Assembly: GCA_964196195.1 (NCBI GenBank)
Contig: CAXMSE010000034.1
Location: forward strand, 78,157 to 142,156
Length of the DNA stretch: 64,000 nucleotides
Reading direction: 5' to 3'
Origin: OFTM10 sp964196195
Lineage (GTDB): Bacteria; Actinomycetota; Acidimicrobiia; Acidimicrobiales; Aldehydirespiratoraceae
Shown: positions 24,308 through 33,401 of the stretch, in pieces
Position numbering within the stretch: the stretch's first letter is position 1
How the letters are laid out: every line of letters begins with the position of its first letter
Notes under the pieces: model-generated
Seen by the model: the letters and a program-made list of their open reading frames with translations, nothing else
The model's database searches: none
Told to the model about the DNA's origin: nothing
Made by a program: the position numbers and the translations under genes

Positions 24308-24982
24308 ATGTCAGAACTGCTACTGAGCGCCGAAACCGGCCGCAAAGAAGGCACCCGCCCCTCTCGCCGCCTCCGTCGCGAGGGTAAGGTCCCAGCCGTG
24401 GTCTACGGCCTCGAGTCCGATCCTGTAGCGGTGTCGGTCGAGTGGATGGAGCTACGCCAGGCTCTCACCACCGACGCTGGCCTCAACGCCCTCATCACCC
24501 TCAACATCAACGGTGAAGAGCACCTCTCGGTCATCAAGGACCTCCAGCGCCACCCCGTGCGGCGCGATGTGATTCACATCGACTTCCTCAGGGTGCGCGC
24601 CGATCAGGAGATCGAAGTAGAGGTGCCCATCACCCTCGTGGGCGAAGCGCTTGAGGTCACCCGCGCCGATGGCATGGTCGACCAGACCATCTACAACCTC
24701 ACCATCTTGGTGAAGCCCACCGATGTTCCCGATGGCATCGAGGTCGACATCTCCGGCCTCGAGCTGGGCGGCTCCATCAAGGTGTCCGACCTTGCCCTGC
24801 CCGCGGGAGTCACAACGCCGCTCGATCCCGACGAGGCTGTGGCAACTGCTCTCATCACTCGCTCCACTCTCGAAGCGATTGCCGCGGCTGAGGCTTCAGA
24901 GGCAGTTGAAGGTGAAGAGATCGACGGCGAGGCCGACGCCGACGCCGACGCCGATGGCGACGACGGCGACAGCGACGACTGA
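24308..24982 (+). CDS. rplY: 50S ribosomal protein L25/general stress protein Ctc
   Basis: A 224-residue long-form bL25 with the 5S rRNA-binding N-terminal domain (GRKEGTRPSRRLRREGKVPAVVYG) and the TL5 C-terminal beta domain (VEVPITLVGEALEV...). The last 35 residues are a very acidic tail ending in Ala-Asp/Gly-Asp repeats encoded by short GCCGAC repeats. A GGAGCC ribosome site precedes the ATG. The upstream 117-base gap after prs holds nothing else recognisable. Confidence 0.94.
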   Translation: MSELLLSAETGRKEGTRPSRRLRREGKVPAVVYGLESDPVAVSVEWMELRQALTTDAGLNALITLNINGEEHLSVIKDLQRHPVRRDVIHIDFLRVRADQEIEVEVPITLVGEALEVTRADGMVDQTIYNLTILVKPTDVPDGIEVDISGLELGGSIKVSDLALPAGVTTPLDPDEAVATALITRSTLEAIAAAEASEAVEGEEIDGEADADADADGDDGDSDD

Positions 24983-25002
24983 TCGATCGGGCCGGCCTGG
25001 CG

Positions 25003-25617
25003 ATGGTTCGGCGATCACGTAACGAGCGAACGGGCACCCCTGCGAGCCTCCTCGCGGTCGGGTTGGGCAACCCCGGTGAGCAATATGCCCAGACCCGCCA
25101 CAACGCCGGGGTCTGGGTCATCGACGAGCTGGTTCGCCGTCATGGCGGCCGGCTACGTAGCGGCCGGCGCGACCATGCGGTCAGCGATGAGCTGAGAGTC
25201 GGGCCCCACCGCCTGGCGGTGGCTGTGCCCACCACCTACATGAACGAGTCGGGTCGAGCCGTCGTCCCCCTCGTTCGCCGCTATGGCATCGACGACCTGA
25301 GCCGACTGGTTGTGGTCCACGACGAACTCGATCTACCCGTGGGGCGACTCAAGGTGAAGCTCGGCGGAGGGATGGCCGGCAACAACGGCCTCAAGTCGAT
25401 CCGCTCACATCTCCGTACCGACGAGTTCGCTCGTATCCGGATCGGCGTGGGCAAGCCCGAGCCCGGCACAATGAAGGGGAGCGACTATGTGCTGCGTCGT
25501 CCCGTCCGAGCCGAGCGGCCGGAGCTCGACACGGTGGTTGCTGAAGCAGCCGATGCGATCGAGTACCTGCTCGAAGGCGACATCGAAGGCGCCATGAACC
25601 GGTTCAACAGTGGCTGA
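25003..25617 (+). CDS. pth: Peptidyl-tRNA hydrolase
   Basis: A 204-residue enzyme that frees tRNA from dropped-off peptidyl-tRNA. Catalytic elements are visible: VGLGNPGEQYAQTRHNAGVWVID (catalytic His), YMNESGRAV, VVHDELDLPVGRLKVKLGGGMAGNNGLKSI (Asp and Asn). It follows rplY by 20 bases and overlaps mfd by 8 bases. Confidence 0.95.
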   Translation: MVRRSRNERTGTPASLLAVGLGNPGEQYAQTRHNAGVWVIDELVRRHGGRLRSGRRDHAVSDELRVGPHRLAVAVPTTYMNESGRAVVPLVRRYGIDDLSRLVVVHDELDLPVGRLKVKLGGGMAGNNGLKSIRSHLRTDEFARIRIGVGKPEPGTMKGSDYVLRRPVRAERPELDTVVAEAADAIEYLLEGDIEGAMNRFNSG

Positions 25618-28600
25618 GGCGCCCCTCAGCGCGATCCTGCCGCTGCTCGCCGAGGAGCCAGCTGTCATGGCTGCGCTCGGGCGCCGCGACGCGGTAGTGG
25701 CCGTGCCCGACGCGGCGCGAGCACTGGTGCTCGCGGGGGTGGCCCACGGCGCCCAGCGCCGGCCTGTCCTCGTGGCTACCGCCACCCAGCAGGAGGCAGA
25801 TCGGCTTGCTTCAGATGCCGCCGCCCTCCTCGGCACCGATGAGGTCCTGCTCTTCCCGGCCTGGGAGACCCTGCCGTTCGAACGGGTCAGCCCAGGGGTG
25901 GAGACGATGGGTAGCCGGCTTCGGGCGTTGCACCGACTCCGCTCTCCTGAGACCGCCCCAGCCTTGCTCATCGTGCCGGCCCGGGCTCTCATCCAGCGTC
26001 TCGATCCCGATGCGGTGATCGATCCGGTGATCGTCGGGCAGGGCGACGTGCTCGACCCTGTCGAACTGGTCGAGGAGTTGGTGCTTATGGGCTATCGCCG
26101 TGAGGCCCAGGTCGAGCATCGAGGCGAGATAGCGGTGAGGGGATCGATCGTCGACGTATTCCCCAGCACCGCCGACGCGCCGATTCGCATCGATCTGTGG
26201 GGCGATGAGATCGATCGTCTCACCGAGTTCTCCGTGGCCGACCAGAGATCGACGATCTCGATCACCGAGACCGAGATATTTCCCTGTCGCGAGCTGAGAC
26301 CCACCGACCACAGCCGTGCCAGGGCCGAGGAGTTGCTGGTCGAGGAGCCGTGGGGCCGAGAGCAATGGGATCGCATTGCCGATGGTCTCCTGTTCGACGG
26401 CATGGAGTCCTGGTTGCCGTGGCTGGTGACCGAAGAGGTGATGATCACCGATCTCATCGCGGCCGATGGGCTCATCGTGCTGGTGGAGCCCCGACGCATC
26501 CGCGATCGGGCGGCTGAGATTCTCGCCGAGGAGGCCGACCTGGCCAGCTCGCTGTCGCTCACGTGGGATGTTGATTCCGACGACGTCCACCGCCTTCATC
26601 TCGCATTCGATCGTCTGCTGGCCAAGACCGATGCCCCCTCGTGGTCGATGCTCGCCACGCCCGACGGGCCCGATACGCCGGCCGTAGCGGCATCGGGGTG
26701 GGAGCCGGTGGTGGGCGACATCGCACCCACCGTCAACCAGATTCGGTCGATGCTCGGCGAGGGGTATCGCGTCGTGGTCACCGCCGATGGTGAGGCCAGC
26801 GGTCGACGCTTGGCTGCCATGCTCTCCGAACACGGCGTGTCCCTGGAGTTGGTCGACGGGCTTGATGCTTCCGGCTCGGGCGGCGTCGTGGTGACCGCGC
26901 CGATGGAGAGAGGGGCAATTCTCCCCGCCCTGAAACTCGCGGTTCTGGCTGAGTCCGATCTCACCGGTCGGCGCCGCACCCACCGCCGAGCCCGTACCCG
27001 ACGCCGTGATGCCCAGCGCTTCTTCGAGGATCTGAGCGAAGGGTCGTTCGTGGTGCACCACCAGCACGGGGTGGCCCGGTTCGGCGGCATGGTCACCCGC
27101 TCAATCGGTGGCAACGAGCGCGATTACCTACTGCTCGAGTACCGCGGTGGCGACAAGCTCTACGTGCCATCTGATCAGATCGAGTCGATACGGCACTACA
27201 CCGGGGGCGACACCCCCAACCTGTCGAAGATGGGCGGATCAGACTGGCAGACCGCCAAGGCCCGCGTTCGGTCCGCCGTTCAAGAAATCGCCCAGGAACT
27301 CGTGGTGCTCTACCAGAAGCGCGTCACTGCCGCGGGCCACGCGTTCGGCGAGGACACACCGTGGCAGCGCGAGTTCGAAACGAGCTTCCCGTTCCAAGAG
27401 ACCCCCGATCAGCTCCACGCGGTGATCGATGTGAAGGCCGACATGGAACTCGCCGCTCCGATGGACCGCCTGGTTGTCGGTGATGTCGGCTTCGGTAAGA
27501 CCGAGGTGGCACTGAGGGCGGCGTTCAAGGCGATCCAGGGCGGCAAACAGGTGGCCGTCTTGGTGCCCACCACCTTGCTGGCCCAACAGCACCACACCAC
27601 ATTCGGCGAGCGGATGGCGCCCTACCCCGTGAGGGTTGAGGTGCTCAGTCGCTTTCTCACCAACGCCCAGGCTCGCAAGGTGGTGGAGGGAGTGAAGAGC
27701 GGAGAGGTCGATCTCGTCATCGGCACCCACCGGCTGCTTTCGTCCGACATCGAGTTCAAGGACCTGGGCCTGCTGGTGGTCGATGAGGAGCAGCGTTTCG
27801 GTGTGTCGCACAAGGAGAAGATCAAGGAGCTCCGCACCGACGTCGATGTTCTCACCCTCACCGCGACGCCCATTCCCCGCACCATGGAAATGAGCCTCAC
27901 CGGTATTCGCGACATGTCACTGATCAACACGCCGCCGGCGGATCGTCAGCCGATCCTCACCTATGTGGGCGAATATGAGGACCGTGCCGTGTCGGAGGCA
28001 ATCCGGCGTGAACTTCTGCGCGAGGGCCAGGTCTTCTTCGTTCACAACAGGGTCATGGACATCGAGCATGTGGCCGCCCATCTCAGTGAACTCGTTCCTG
28101 AGGCGAGGATCGCGGTGGCTCACGGCCAGATGGATGAAGGCACTCTGGAGAGGGTGGTGGTCGATTTCTGGGAGGGCGGGTACGACGTGCTGGTCTGTAC
28201 CACCATCATCGAGTCGGGCATCGACATGCCCACCGTCAACACCCTCGTTGTCGATCGGGCGGAGTTGCTCGGCTTGGGCCAGCTTCATCAGTTGCGGGGA
28301 CGAGTGGGGCGCGCCGGACAAAGGGCCTACGCCTACCTCTTCCACCCGACCGATCGTGTGCTCAGCGAAGAGGCCTACGAACGACTCAAGACGATCGGTG
28401 AGGCCACCGAGCTCGGATCCGGTTTTCGGATCGCGATGCGCGACCTCGAGATTCGAGGGGCAGGCAACCTTCTGGGTACCGGGCAATCGGGCCACATCGC
28501 GGCTGTCGGCTACGACCTCTACTGCCAGATGGTCACCGAAGCGGTGGCCGAACTTAAAGGCGAGACGGCCGCTGATCCGGTGGAGATCGCGATCGAGGTT

Positions 28601-29119
28601 CCGGGCGACGCCCACCTGCCCGACGACTATGTGCTCAAGGAGACCAACCGGCTGGAGGCCTACCGGCGCTTGGCATCGATCGAATCACTCGAGGCCCTCG
28701 ATGATGTCAGGGCCGAGTGGGTCGACCGGTTCGGTCCCATCCCGCCCGCCGCCGAAGCCCTTCTCCATGTAGGACGGCTCCGCGTCGAGTGCGTACGAAC
28801 CGGGGTGAGAGAGATCACAGTCACCAAGGGCTCAGGGTTCGGCGGGCCTGATCATCTGGCGAAGCTAAGCCCGGTCACCCTCCCCGACAGCCGGCAGGTA
28901 CGCCTCGATCGCCTGTATTCGAGTAGGGGTGCGGGCAATGCCGCGATTTACAAGGAGATGGTCAGCGAGCTGCATCTGCCCCTTCGGAAGAAAGATGGGC
29001 CGGTGGTCGACCAACTTGCTGCGATCATGGCCGACCTGATCCCTGACCTTCAGATTCCAGCTGAGGTGGCGCCCGGTTCCGCCATCGGCGATCAGGCCGA
29101 TAACCTGACCGACTCGTGA
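25610..29119 (+). CDS. mfd: Transcription-repair coupling factor
   Basis: A 1169-residue ATP-dependent translocase starting with GTG. In order: UvrB-homology module (about 25-350), RNA polymerase-interaction domain (RFFEDLSEGSFVVHHQHGVARFGG, about 465-530), RecG-like helicase with Walker A VVGDVGFGKTEVAL and Walker B VVDEEQRFG, motif GRVGRAGQRAYAY, and the C-terminal TRCF domain (LPDDYVLKETNRLEAYRRLA). It removes stalled RNA polymerase and recruits UvrA to DNA lesions. Length is normal. Confidence 0.97.
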   Translation: MAEAPLSAILPLLAEEPAVMAALGRRDAVVAVPDAARALVLAGVAHGAQRRPVLVATATQQEADRLASDAAALLGTDEVLLFPAWETLPFERVSPGVETMGSRLRALHRLRSPETAPALLIVPARALIQRLDPDAVIDPVIVGQGDVLDPVELVEELVLMGYRREAQVEHRGEIAVRGSIVDVFPSTADAPIRIDLWGDEIDRLTEFSVADQRSTISITETEIFPCRELRPTDHSRARAEELLVEEPWGREQWDRIADGLLFDGMESWLPWLVTEEVMITDLIAADGLIVLVEPRRIRDRAAEILAEEADLASSLSLTWDVDSDDVHRLHLAFDRLLAKTDAPSWSMLATPDGPDTPAVAASGWEPVVGDIAPTVNQIRSMLGEGYRVVVTADGEASGRRLAAMLSEHGVSLELVDGLDASGSGGVVVTAPMERGAILPALKLAVLAESDLTGRRRTHRRARTRRRDAQRFFEDLSEGSFVVHHQHGVARFGGMVTRSIGGNERDYLLLEYRGGDKLYVPSDQIESIRHYTGGDTPNLSKMGGSDWQTAKARVRSAVQEIAQELVVLYQKRVTAAGHAFGEDTPWQREFETSFPFQETPDQLHAVIDVKADMELAAPMDRLVVGDVGFGKTEVALRAAFKAIQGGKQVAVLVPTTLLAQQHHTTFGERMAPYPVRVEVLSRFLTNAQARKVVEGVKSGEVDLVIGTHRLLSSDIEFKDLGLLVVDEEQRFGVSHKEKIKELRTDVDVLTLTATPIPRTMEMSLTGIRDMSLINTPPADRQPILTYVGEYEDRAVSEAIRRELLREGQVFFVHNRVMDIEHVAAHLSELVPEARIAVAHGQMDEGTLERVVVDFWEGGYDVLVCTTIIESGIDMPTVNTLVVDRAELLGLGQLHQLRGRVGRAGQRAYAYLFHPTDRVLSEEAYERLKTIGEATELGSGFRIAMRDLEIRGAGNLLGTGQSGHIAAVGYDLYCQMVTEAVAELKGETAADPVEIAIEVPGDAHLPDDYVLKETNRLEAYRRLASIESLEALDDVRAEWVDRFGPIPPAAEALLHVGRLRVECVRTGVREITVTKGSGFGGPDHLAKLSPVTLPDSRQVRLDRLYSSRGAGNAAIYKEMVSELHLPLRKKDGPVVDQLAAIMADLIPDLQIPAEVAPGSAIGDQADNLTDS

Positions 29120-30075
29120 GCGACGTTTCCTCCTCCCCCGGCCGATCCTTCAACTGGCGGCACCTTGTCGGCCTCCTGGCGTTGTTCGCCGTTGTGGCTG
29201 GTGGGGTGTATGTCGTGGTCCGAGAACAGGGGGGCGACGCGGTGATCGCACGCGTCGGCAGCGAGGAACTCACCGAAGATCAGCTCTTCGCCATTGTCGG
29301 GTCCAACGATCCATTGGTCGACAATGAAAGATTCGATGTCAGCGCCGCCAGCGAAGTCCTGTCCAACTGGATGATCGTGGAGGCGGTTGTTCAAGAGCTG
29401 GAAGGGCTCGGCGCCTCGGTGAGCGACGACGCCGTCGCGGAGGCAGAGGCCGCCTTGCTCGATCGCGGTGTGGATGTCACCGCCGCCCCGGGGGCGTTCA
29501 CTCTTCGCTCCGATTCGGTGGTCAGAAGCCTTCGTGTCTATGCCGAAGCCAATGCCACCGTCGAGGTCGCGGCGCCGGAGTTTCTGTGTGCAAGCCATCT
29601 TCTCGTCGAGACCGAGGAGGAGGCTTTTGCTGCTATGGCGCGTGCAGAGGCGGGTGAGGAGTTCGGTGCGCTGGCGATCGAACTGTCCACCGACCCGTCC
29701 GCCGCGGGCAACGGCGGCGACCTCGGGTGCAATCCCAGCGAGCTCTTTGTGCCCGAATTCACCGAAGGCGCTCGCTCCGCGGATGGCGCGGGTCTGGTCG
29801 GTCCGGTCCGTACCGACTTCGGCTTCCACATAATCGATGTGCGCTCGATCGGCCCCCTGAACACCGAGACCCATCCAGAGATATCGGAGGCTGTCATCGC
29901 CACGACGATTGAAGGTGCTGAGCTCGATGCCCGCACCGCCGTAGTGAGCGAGATGTTCAACCAGGTCGTCGTCGACGCTCAGGTTCGAATCGCCGTCGAC
30001 GGCTTCCTCGATCCGCGCTACGGAGCCTGGGACCCCACCGCCGGGATCGTTCCCCCCGACGGCGTCACCGGCTGA
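29116..30075 (+). CDS. Membrane-anchored parvulin-type peptidyl-prolyl isomerase
   Basis: A 319-residue protein with an N-terminal membrane anchor (LVGLLALFAVVAGGVYVVV), a SurA-N-like helical part, and a rotamase domain (CASHLLVETEEEAFAAMARAEAGEEFGALAIELSTD...GGDLGC...PVRTDFGFHIIDV). It would act as a folding catalyst/chaperone at the outer face of the membrane. The GTG start overlaps the mfd stop by four bases. In mycobacteria a lipoprotein gene (lpqU) occupies a nearby slot of the mfd-mazG-eno locus, but the proteins are not clearly related. Confidence 0.85.
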   Translation: MSDVSSSPGRSFNWRHLVGLLALFAVVAGGVYVVVREQGGDAVIARVGSEELTEDQLFAIVGSNDPLVDNERFDVSAASEVLSNWMIVEAVVQELEGLGASVSDDAVAEAEAALLDRGVDVTAAPGAFTLRSDSVVRSLRVYAEANATVEVAAPEFLCASHLLVETEEEAFAAMARAEAGEEFGALAIELSTDPSAAGNGGDLGCNPSELFVPEFTEGARSADGAGLVGPVRTDFGFHIIDVRSIGPLNTETHPEISEAVIATTIEGAELDARTAVVSEMFNQVVVDAQVRIAVDGFLDPRYGAWDPTAGIVPPDGVTG

Positions 30076-30083
30076 TCGGCTCG

Positions 30084-31523
30084 ATGGCCGGTCGAATCAC
30101 AGTCGTCGGACTGGGTCCGGCGGGACCCGAACTCGTCACCCCGCAGACCCTCGACGCCATACGGCAGTCGACTCGCCGCTTCCTGCGGACCAGTCGTCAT
30201 CCCGCCTCCGAGGTTGTGCCCGACAGCGTCACCTTCGATTCTGTCTACGACCGGGCCGATAGTTTCGCCGATGTCTATCTGGAGATCGCCGAGACATTGA
30301 TCGGTGAAGCGGCCACCGAAGACCTGCTCTACGCCGTGCCCGGATCGCCCCTGGTGCTCGAGCGCACCGTGGAGTTGTTGCGTCAGGCCGCGGCTTCGCG
30401 TCGAGTGGAGATCGAGCTCCTGCCAGCGATGTCGTTTCTCGATGTGGCCTGGTCGAGGCTCGACGTGGATCCGGTGGAGGCCGGCGTCCGGCTTGTCGAT
30501 GGCCATGCATTCGCCACTGCGGCTGCCGGCCAGACCGGGCCTCTCCTGGTTGCCCACTGCCACGCGTCCCACGTACTCAGCGACATCAAGCTGGCGGTCG
30601 ACGAGCCGCCCCGAACGGTGCTGGTTCTGCAGCGTTTGGGGTTGGCCGACGAGGCCGTGTTCGAGGTGGAATGGGCCGAGCTCGATCGCGAAGTCGATGC
30701 CGATCACCTCACATCGATCTACATCCCCGAGATGGCCGAGCCTGTGGCGGTCGAGTTCGCGCGATTCGACGAGTTGGTGAGGGTGCTTCGAGAACAGTGT
30801 CCTTGGGACCGCGAGCAGACCCATGCCTCGCTGAGGCGCCACCTGCTCGAAGAGACCTATGAGACCCTCGAGGCGCTCGATGCGCGAGCGGGCATCGATG
30901 ATTCTGAGCTCCACGATGCCCTCGACGATCATCTCGCCGAGGAGTTGGGCGATCTGCTCTACCAGATCTTCTTTCATGCCCGGGTCGGCGCTGAGCGGGG
31001 CGCGTTCACGGTGGCCGACGTGGTCAGGGGAATCCACGACAAGCTTGTGCTGCGTCATCCCCACGTGTTCGGCGACGTCGATGCCCAAGACAGCTCTACT
31101 GTGCTGCGCAACTGGGAGCAGATCAAGGCCGAAGAGAAGGGCCGCGACTCGGCCATGGACGGTATCCCGCCGGCACTCCCCGGCCTGATGCTGGCGCTGA
31201 AGGTTCAAATGAGAGCGGCATCGGCCGGCTTCGACTGGGATGGCGGCGCGGAGGCGGCGTATCGGGATGTGGAAGAGGAGTTGGCCGAGGTTCGCGCCGA
31301 TCCCTCAGAGCACGAGGTGGGCGACTTGTTGTTCGCTGCGGTGCAGGTGGCCCGCCGGCTGGATCATGATCCAGAGGCTGCGCTGAGGGCCGCTTCTCAA
31401 CGCTTCGCTCGCCGGTTCCGCGCTGTCGAACAGCTCGCTGCTGATGCCGGCGCCGACCTCACCGTCCTCGACGAGGCCGAACTCACCTCGCTCTGGCAGG
31501 CCGCCAAGTCTCACCCCCACTGA
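30084..31523 (+). CDS. mazG: Nucleoside triphosphate pyrophosphohydrolase MazG fused to a tetrapyrrole-methylase-like domain
   Basis: A 479-residue YabN-type fusion. Residues 1-220 form a SAM-dependent tetrapyrrole methylase-like domain (ITVVGLGPAGPELVTPQTLDAI, AVPGSPLVLERTVELL). Residues 230-479 contain two MazG repeats with the metal-binding EExxE/ExxD pattern (LLEETYETLEAL; EELGDLLYQIFFHA; later EHEVGDLLFAAV). It hydrolyses non-canonical NTPs to NMP. The gene sits between a foldase and eno as in other actinobacteria. Confidence 0.92.
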   Translation: MAGRITVVGLGPAGPELVTPQTLDAIRQSTRRFLRTSRHPASEVVPDSVTFDSVYDRADSFADVYLEIAETLIGEAATEDLLYAVPGSPLVLERTVELLRQAAASRRVEIELLPAMSFLDVAWSRLDVDPVEAGVRLVDGHAFATAAAGQTGPLLVAHCHASHVLSDIKLAVDEPPRTVLVLQRLGLADEAVFEVEWAELDREVDADHLTSIYIPEMAEPVAVEFARFDELVRVLREQCPWDREQTHASLRRHLLEETYETLEALDARAGIDDSELHDALDDHLAEELGDLLYQIFFHARVGAERGAFTVADVVRGIHDKLVLRHPHVFGDVDAQDSSTVLRNWEQIKAEEKGRDSAMDGIPPALPGLMLALKVQMRAASAGFDWDGGAEAAYRDVEEELAEVRADPSEHEVGDLLFAAVQVARRLDHDPEAALRAASQRFARRFRAVEQLAADAGADLTVLDEAELTSLWQAAKSHPH

Positions 31524-31524
31524 T

Positions 31525-31578
31525 CGAAATTTGGGCACAAGGGGGGACAGGAATTGTCCCCTGCCTACCCAAATTTCG
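31525..31578. repeat. REPIN-like nested palindrome after mazG
   Basis: A 54-base element beginning immediately after the mazG stop. The outer arms CGAAATTTGGG (31525-31535) and CCCAAATTTCG (31568-31578) are perfect inverted repeats. Nested inside is GGGGACA GGAAT TGTCCCC (31543-31561). AT-rich arms in a high-GC genome, the nesting and the GGGGACA...TGTCCCC core resemble REP/REPIN elements mobilised by Y1 (RAYT) transposases. It may also work as a terminator for mazG. Confidence 0.65.
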
Positions 31579-31719
31579 GGAAGGGTGCGCGCGGATCGCG
31601 CGAGTTCCATCACTCTTCGCGCGAGGAGCGTTAACATCGCGGCGAAGCCATGCCAACAGTCACGTTTGTGATCGTGGCGGGACTGCCCAGACTGAAACCT
31701 TCCCACCCGAGGAGCAGCA
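31579..31719 (+). promoter_or_regulatory. Upstream region of eno
   Basis: This 141-base stretch holds GCGCG-rich palindromic bits (CGCGC GGAT CGCGCG near 31588-31603), a TTAACAT segment near 31631-31637 that could serve as a -10, and a GAGGAGCAGC ribosome site directly before the GTG of eno. No clear -35 was found. Boundaries are simply those of the gap. Confidence 0.35.
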
Positions 31720-32997
31720 GTGAGCATCATCGAGAGCGTGCACGGCCGGGAAGTCTTCGACTCCCGCGGCAATCCCACCGTCGAGGTGGACGTCGAGCTC
31801 GACAGTGGTGCCCTCGGGCGAGCCATCGTCCCGAGCGGCGCCTCCACGGGAGCATTCGAAGCGGTCGAGTTGCGCGACGGCGGCTCGCGCCTGCTCGGCA
31901 AGGGCGTACTCACCGCCGTCGGGTTCGTCAACGGCGAACTTGCCGACGCCGTGATCGGGCTCGATGCCCTCGATCAACGAAGCGTCGACGCCGAGCTGAT
32001 CTCCACCGACGGCACCGACAACAAGGGGCGGGTGGGCGCCAACGCGATTCTCGGTATTTCCCTCGCCGCCGCCCGAGCGGGGGCTGCCGAACTCGAGATC
32101 CCCTTGTGGCGTCACATCGGCGGAGCCAACGCCCACGTGCTCCCCGTGCCGATGATGAACGTGATCAATGGCGGCGAGCACGCCGACAACAGCGTCGACT
32201 ATCAGGAATTCATGTTCATGCCCGTGGGTGCCGCCTCCTTCACCGAGGCAATGCATTGGGGCGTGGAGGCCTACCACACGCTCAAGAAGGTGCTGTCCGA
32301 CAAGGGCCTGTCCACCGGTATCGGCGACGAGGGCGGCTTCGCCCCCGATCTGGAGTCCAACGAGGCCGCGATCCAGCTCCTCATCGACGCGATCGAGCGT
32401 TCGGGCCGCACCCCCGGCGACGACATAGCGATTGCCATGGACGTGGCGTCCACCGAATTCTTCCGCGACGGCATCTACGACCTTGCCTCCGAGGGTCGCA
32501 AGCTCAGCCCGTCGGAGATGGTCGCCGAGTACGTCAGCCTGTGTGAGAAGTATCCCATCGTGTCGGTAGAGGATGGGATGGCCGAAGACGACTGGGACGG
32601 TTGGGCCGCCCTCACCGAAGCGATCGGCAGCAGCGTCCAACTCGTGGGCGATGACTTGTTCGTGACCAACTCTGAACGACTCGGCCGGGGCATCGCGGCT
32701 GGCACCGCCAACTCGATCCTGGTGAAGGTCAACCAGATCGGCTCTCTCACCGAGACGCTGGAAGCCGTTGATCTCGCCACCCGAGCCGGGTACACGTCGG
32801 TGATGTCGCACCGGTCGGGTGAGACAGAAGACACCACGATCGCCGATCTGGCCGTGGCCACCAACTGCGGCCAGATCAAGACCGGCGCGCCTGCTCGCTC
32901 TGATCGGGTGGCCAAGTACAACCAGTTGCTGCGTATCGAGGAACAGCTCGGTGAATCGGCTGTTTATCGCGGGAGAGATGCCCTCGCCGGCGCCTGA
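31720..32997 (+). CDS. eno: Enolase
   Basis: A 425-residue glycolytic enzyme converting 2-phosphoglycerate to phosphoenolpyruvate. It starts with GTG after a good ribosome site (SIIESVHGREVFDSRGNPTVEVDV). Conserved segments: PSGASTGAFEAVELRDG, the metal ligands in AMDVAS, VEDGMAEDDW and GDDLFVTN, the catalytic Lys in LVKVNQIGSLTET, and MSHRSGETEDTTIADLAV. Length is normal. Confidence 0.97.
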   Translation: MSIIESVHGREVFDSRGNPTVEVDVELDSGALGRAIVPSGASTGAFEAVELRDGGSRLLGKGVLTAVGFVNGELADAVIGLDALDQRSVDAELISTDGTDNKGRVGANAILGISLAAARAGAAELEIPLWRHIGGANAHVLPVPMMNVINGGEHADNSVDYQEFMFMPVGAASFTEAMHWGVEAYHTLKKVLSDKGLSTGIGDEGGFAPDLESNEAAIQLLIDAIERSGRTPGDDIAIAMDVASTEFFRDGIYDLASEGRKLSPSEMVAEYVSLCEKYPIVSVEDGMAEDDWDGWAALTEAIGSSVQLVGDDLFVTNSERLGRGIAAGTANSILVKVNQIGSLTETLEAVDLATRAGYTSVMSHRSGETEDTTIADLAVATNCGQIKTGAPARSDRVAKYNQLLRIEEQLGESAVYRGRDALAGA

Positions 32998-32999
32998 CC

Positions 33000-33401
33000 A
33001 TGTCGAAGGCTCCTCCTCGTTCTGCGGCCAGGCGTGCCTCTCCTAAAGGGAGGGCCAAGAAGGCCGGCCAGGGTGCAAGGGGCCGCGCGTCGGACCCACC
33101 GCGGCGTTTCCGGTCGGGACGCATCGTGCGGACCGGACTGATCGCGGCCACGATTGCCGCCGGCGCCGGACTGGCGGCGATCCCCGTCGGCGACTGGTTC
33201 GAGCAGCAGACAGAGCTCGACGAGGCTCGCGAGCAGCGAGTCGAACTCCAGGCCGAGATCGATGGGATCCAACGGGAAATCGACTCGATCACCGGAGAGT
33301 CGGGCATCGAGGAGCGGAGCCTCTGCTACGGCCCATATGTGGCCCCCGGCGCGGAGACCTATTCGATTCCCGGAATGAGAGGCTGCCTCGGGCAACCATG
33401 A
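33000..33401 (+). CDS. FtsB/DivIC-like septum formation initiator protein
   Basis: A 133-residue protein with an Arg/Lys/Ala-rich cytoplasmic N terminus (about 40 residues), one membrane segment (TGLIAATIAAGAGLAAIPV), a short coiled coil (TELDEAREQRVELQAEIDGIQREIDSI) and a small C-terminal tail with two Cys. This is the architecture of actinobacterial FtsB-like division proteins, which are encoded right after eno. It probably works with FtsL and FtsQ at the septum. Confidence 0.8.
   Translation: MSKAPPRSAARRASPKGRAKKAGQGARGRASDPPRRFRSGRIVRTGLIAATIAAGAGLAAIPVGDWFEQQTELDEAREQRVELQAEIDGIQREIDSITGESGIEERSLCYGPYVAPGAETYSIPGMRGCLGQP

Noticed and set aside
24900..24980. GCCGAC-type repeats as a satellite element
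   Set aside because: They lie inside rplY and simply encode its acidic Ala-Asp tail.
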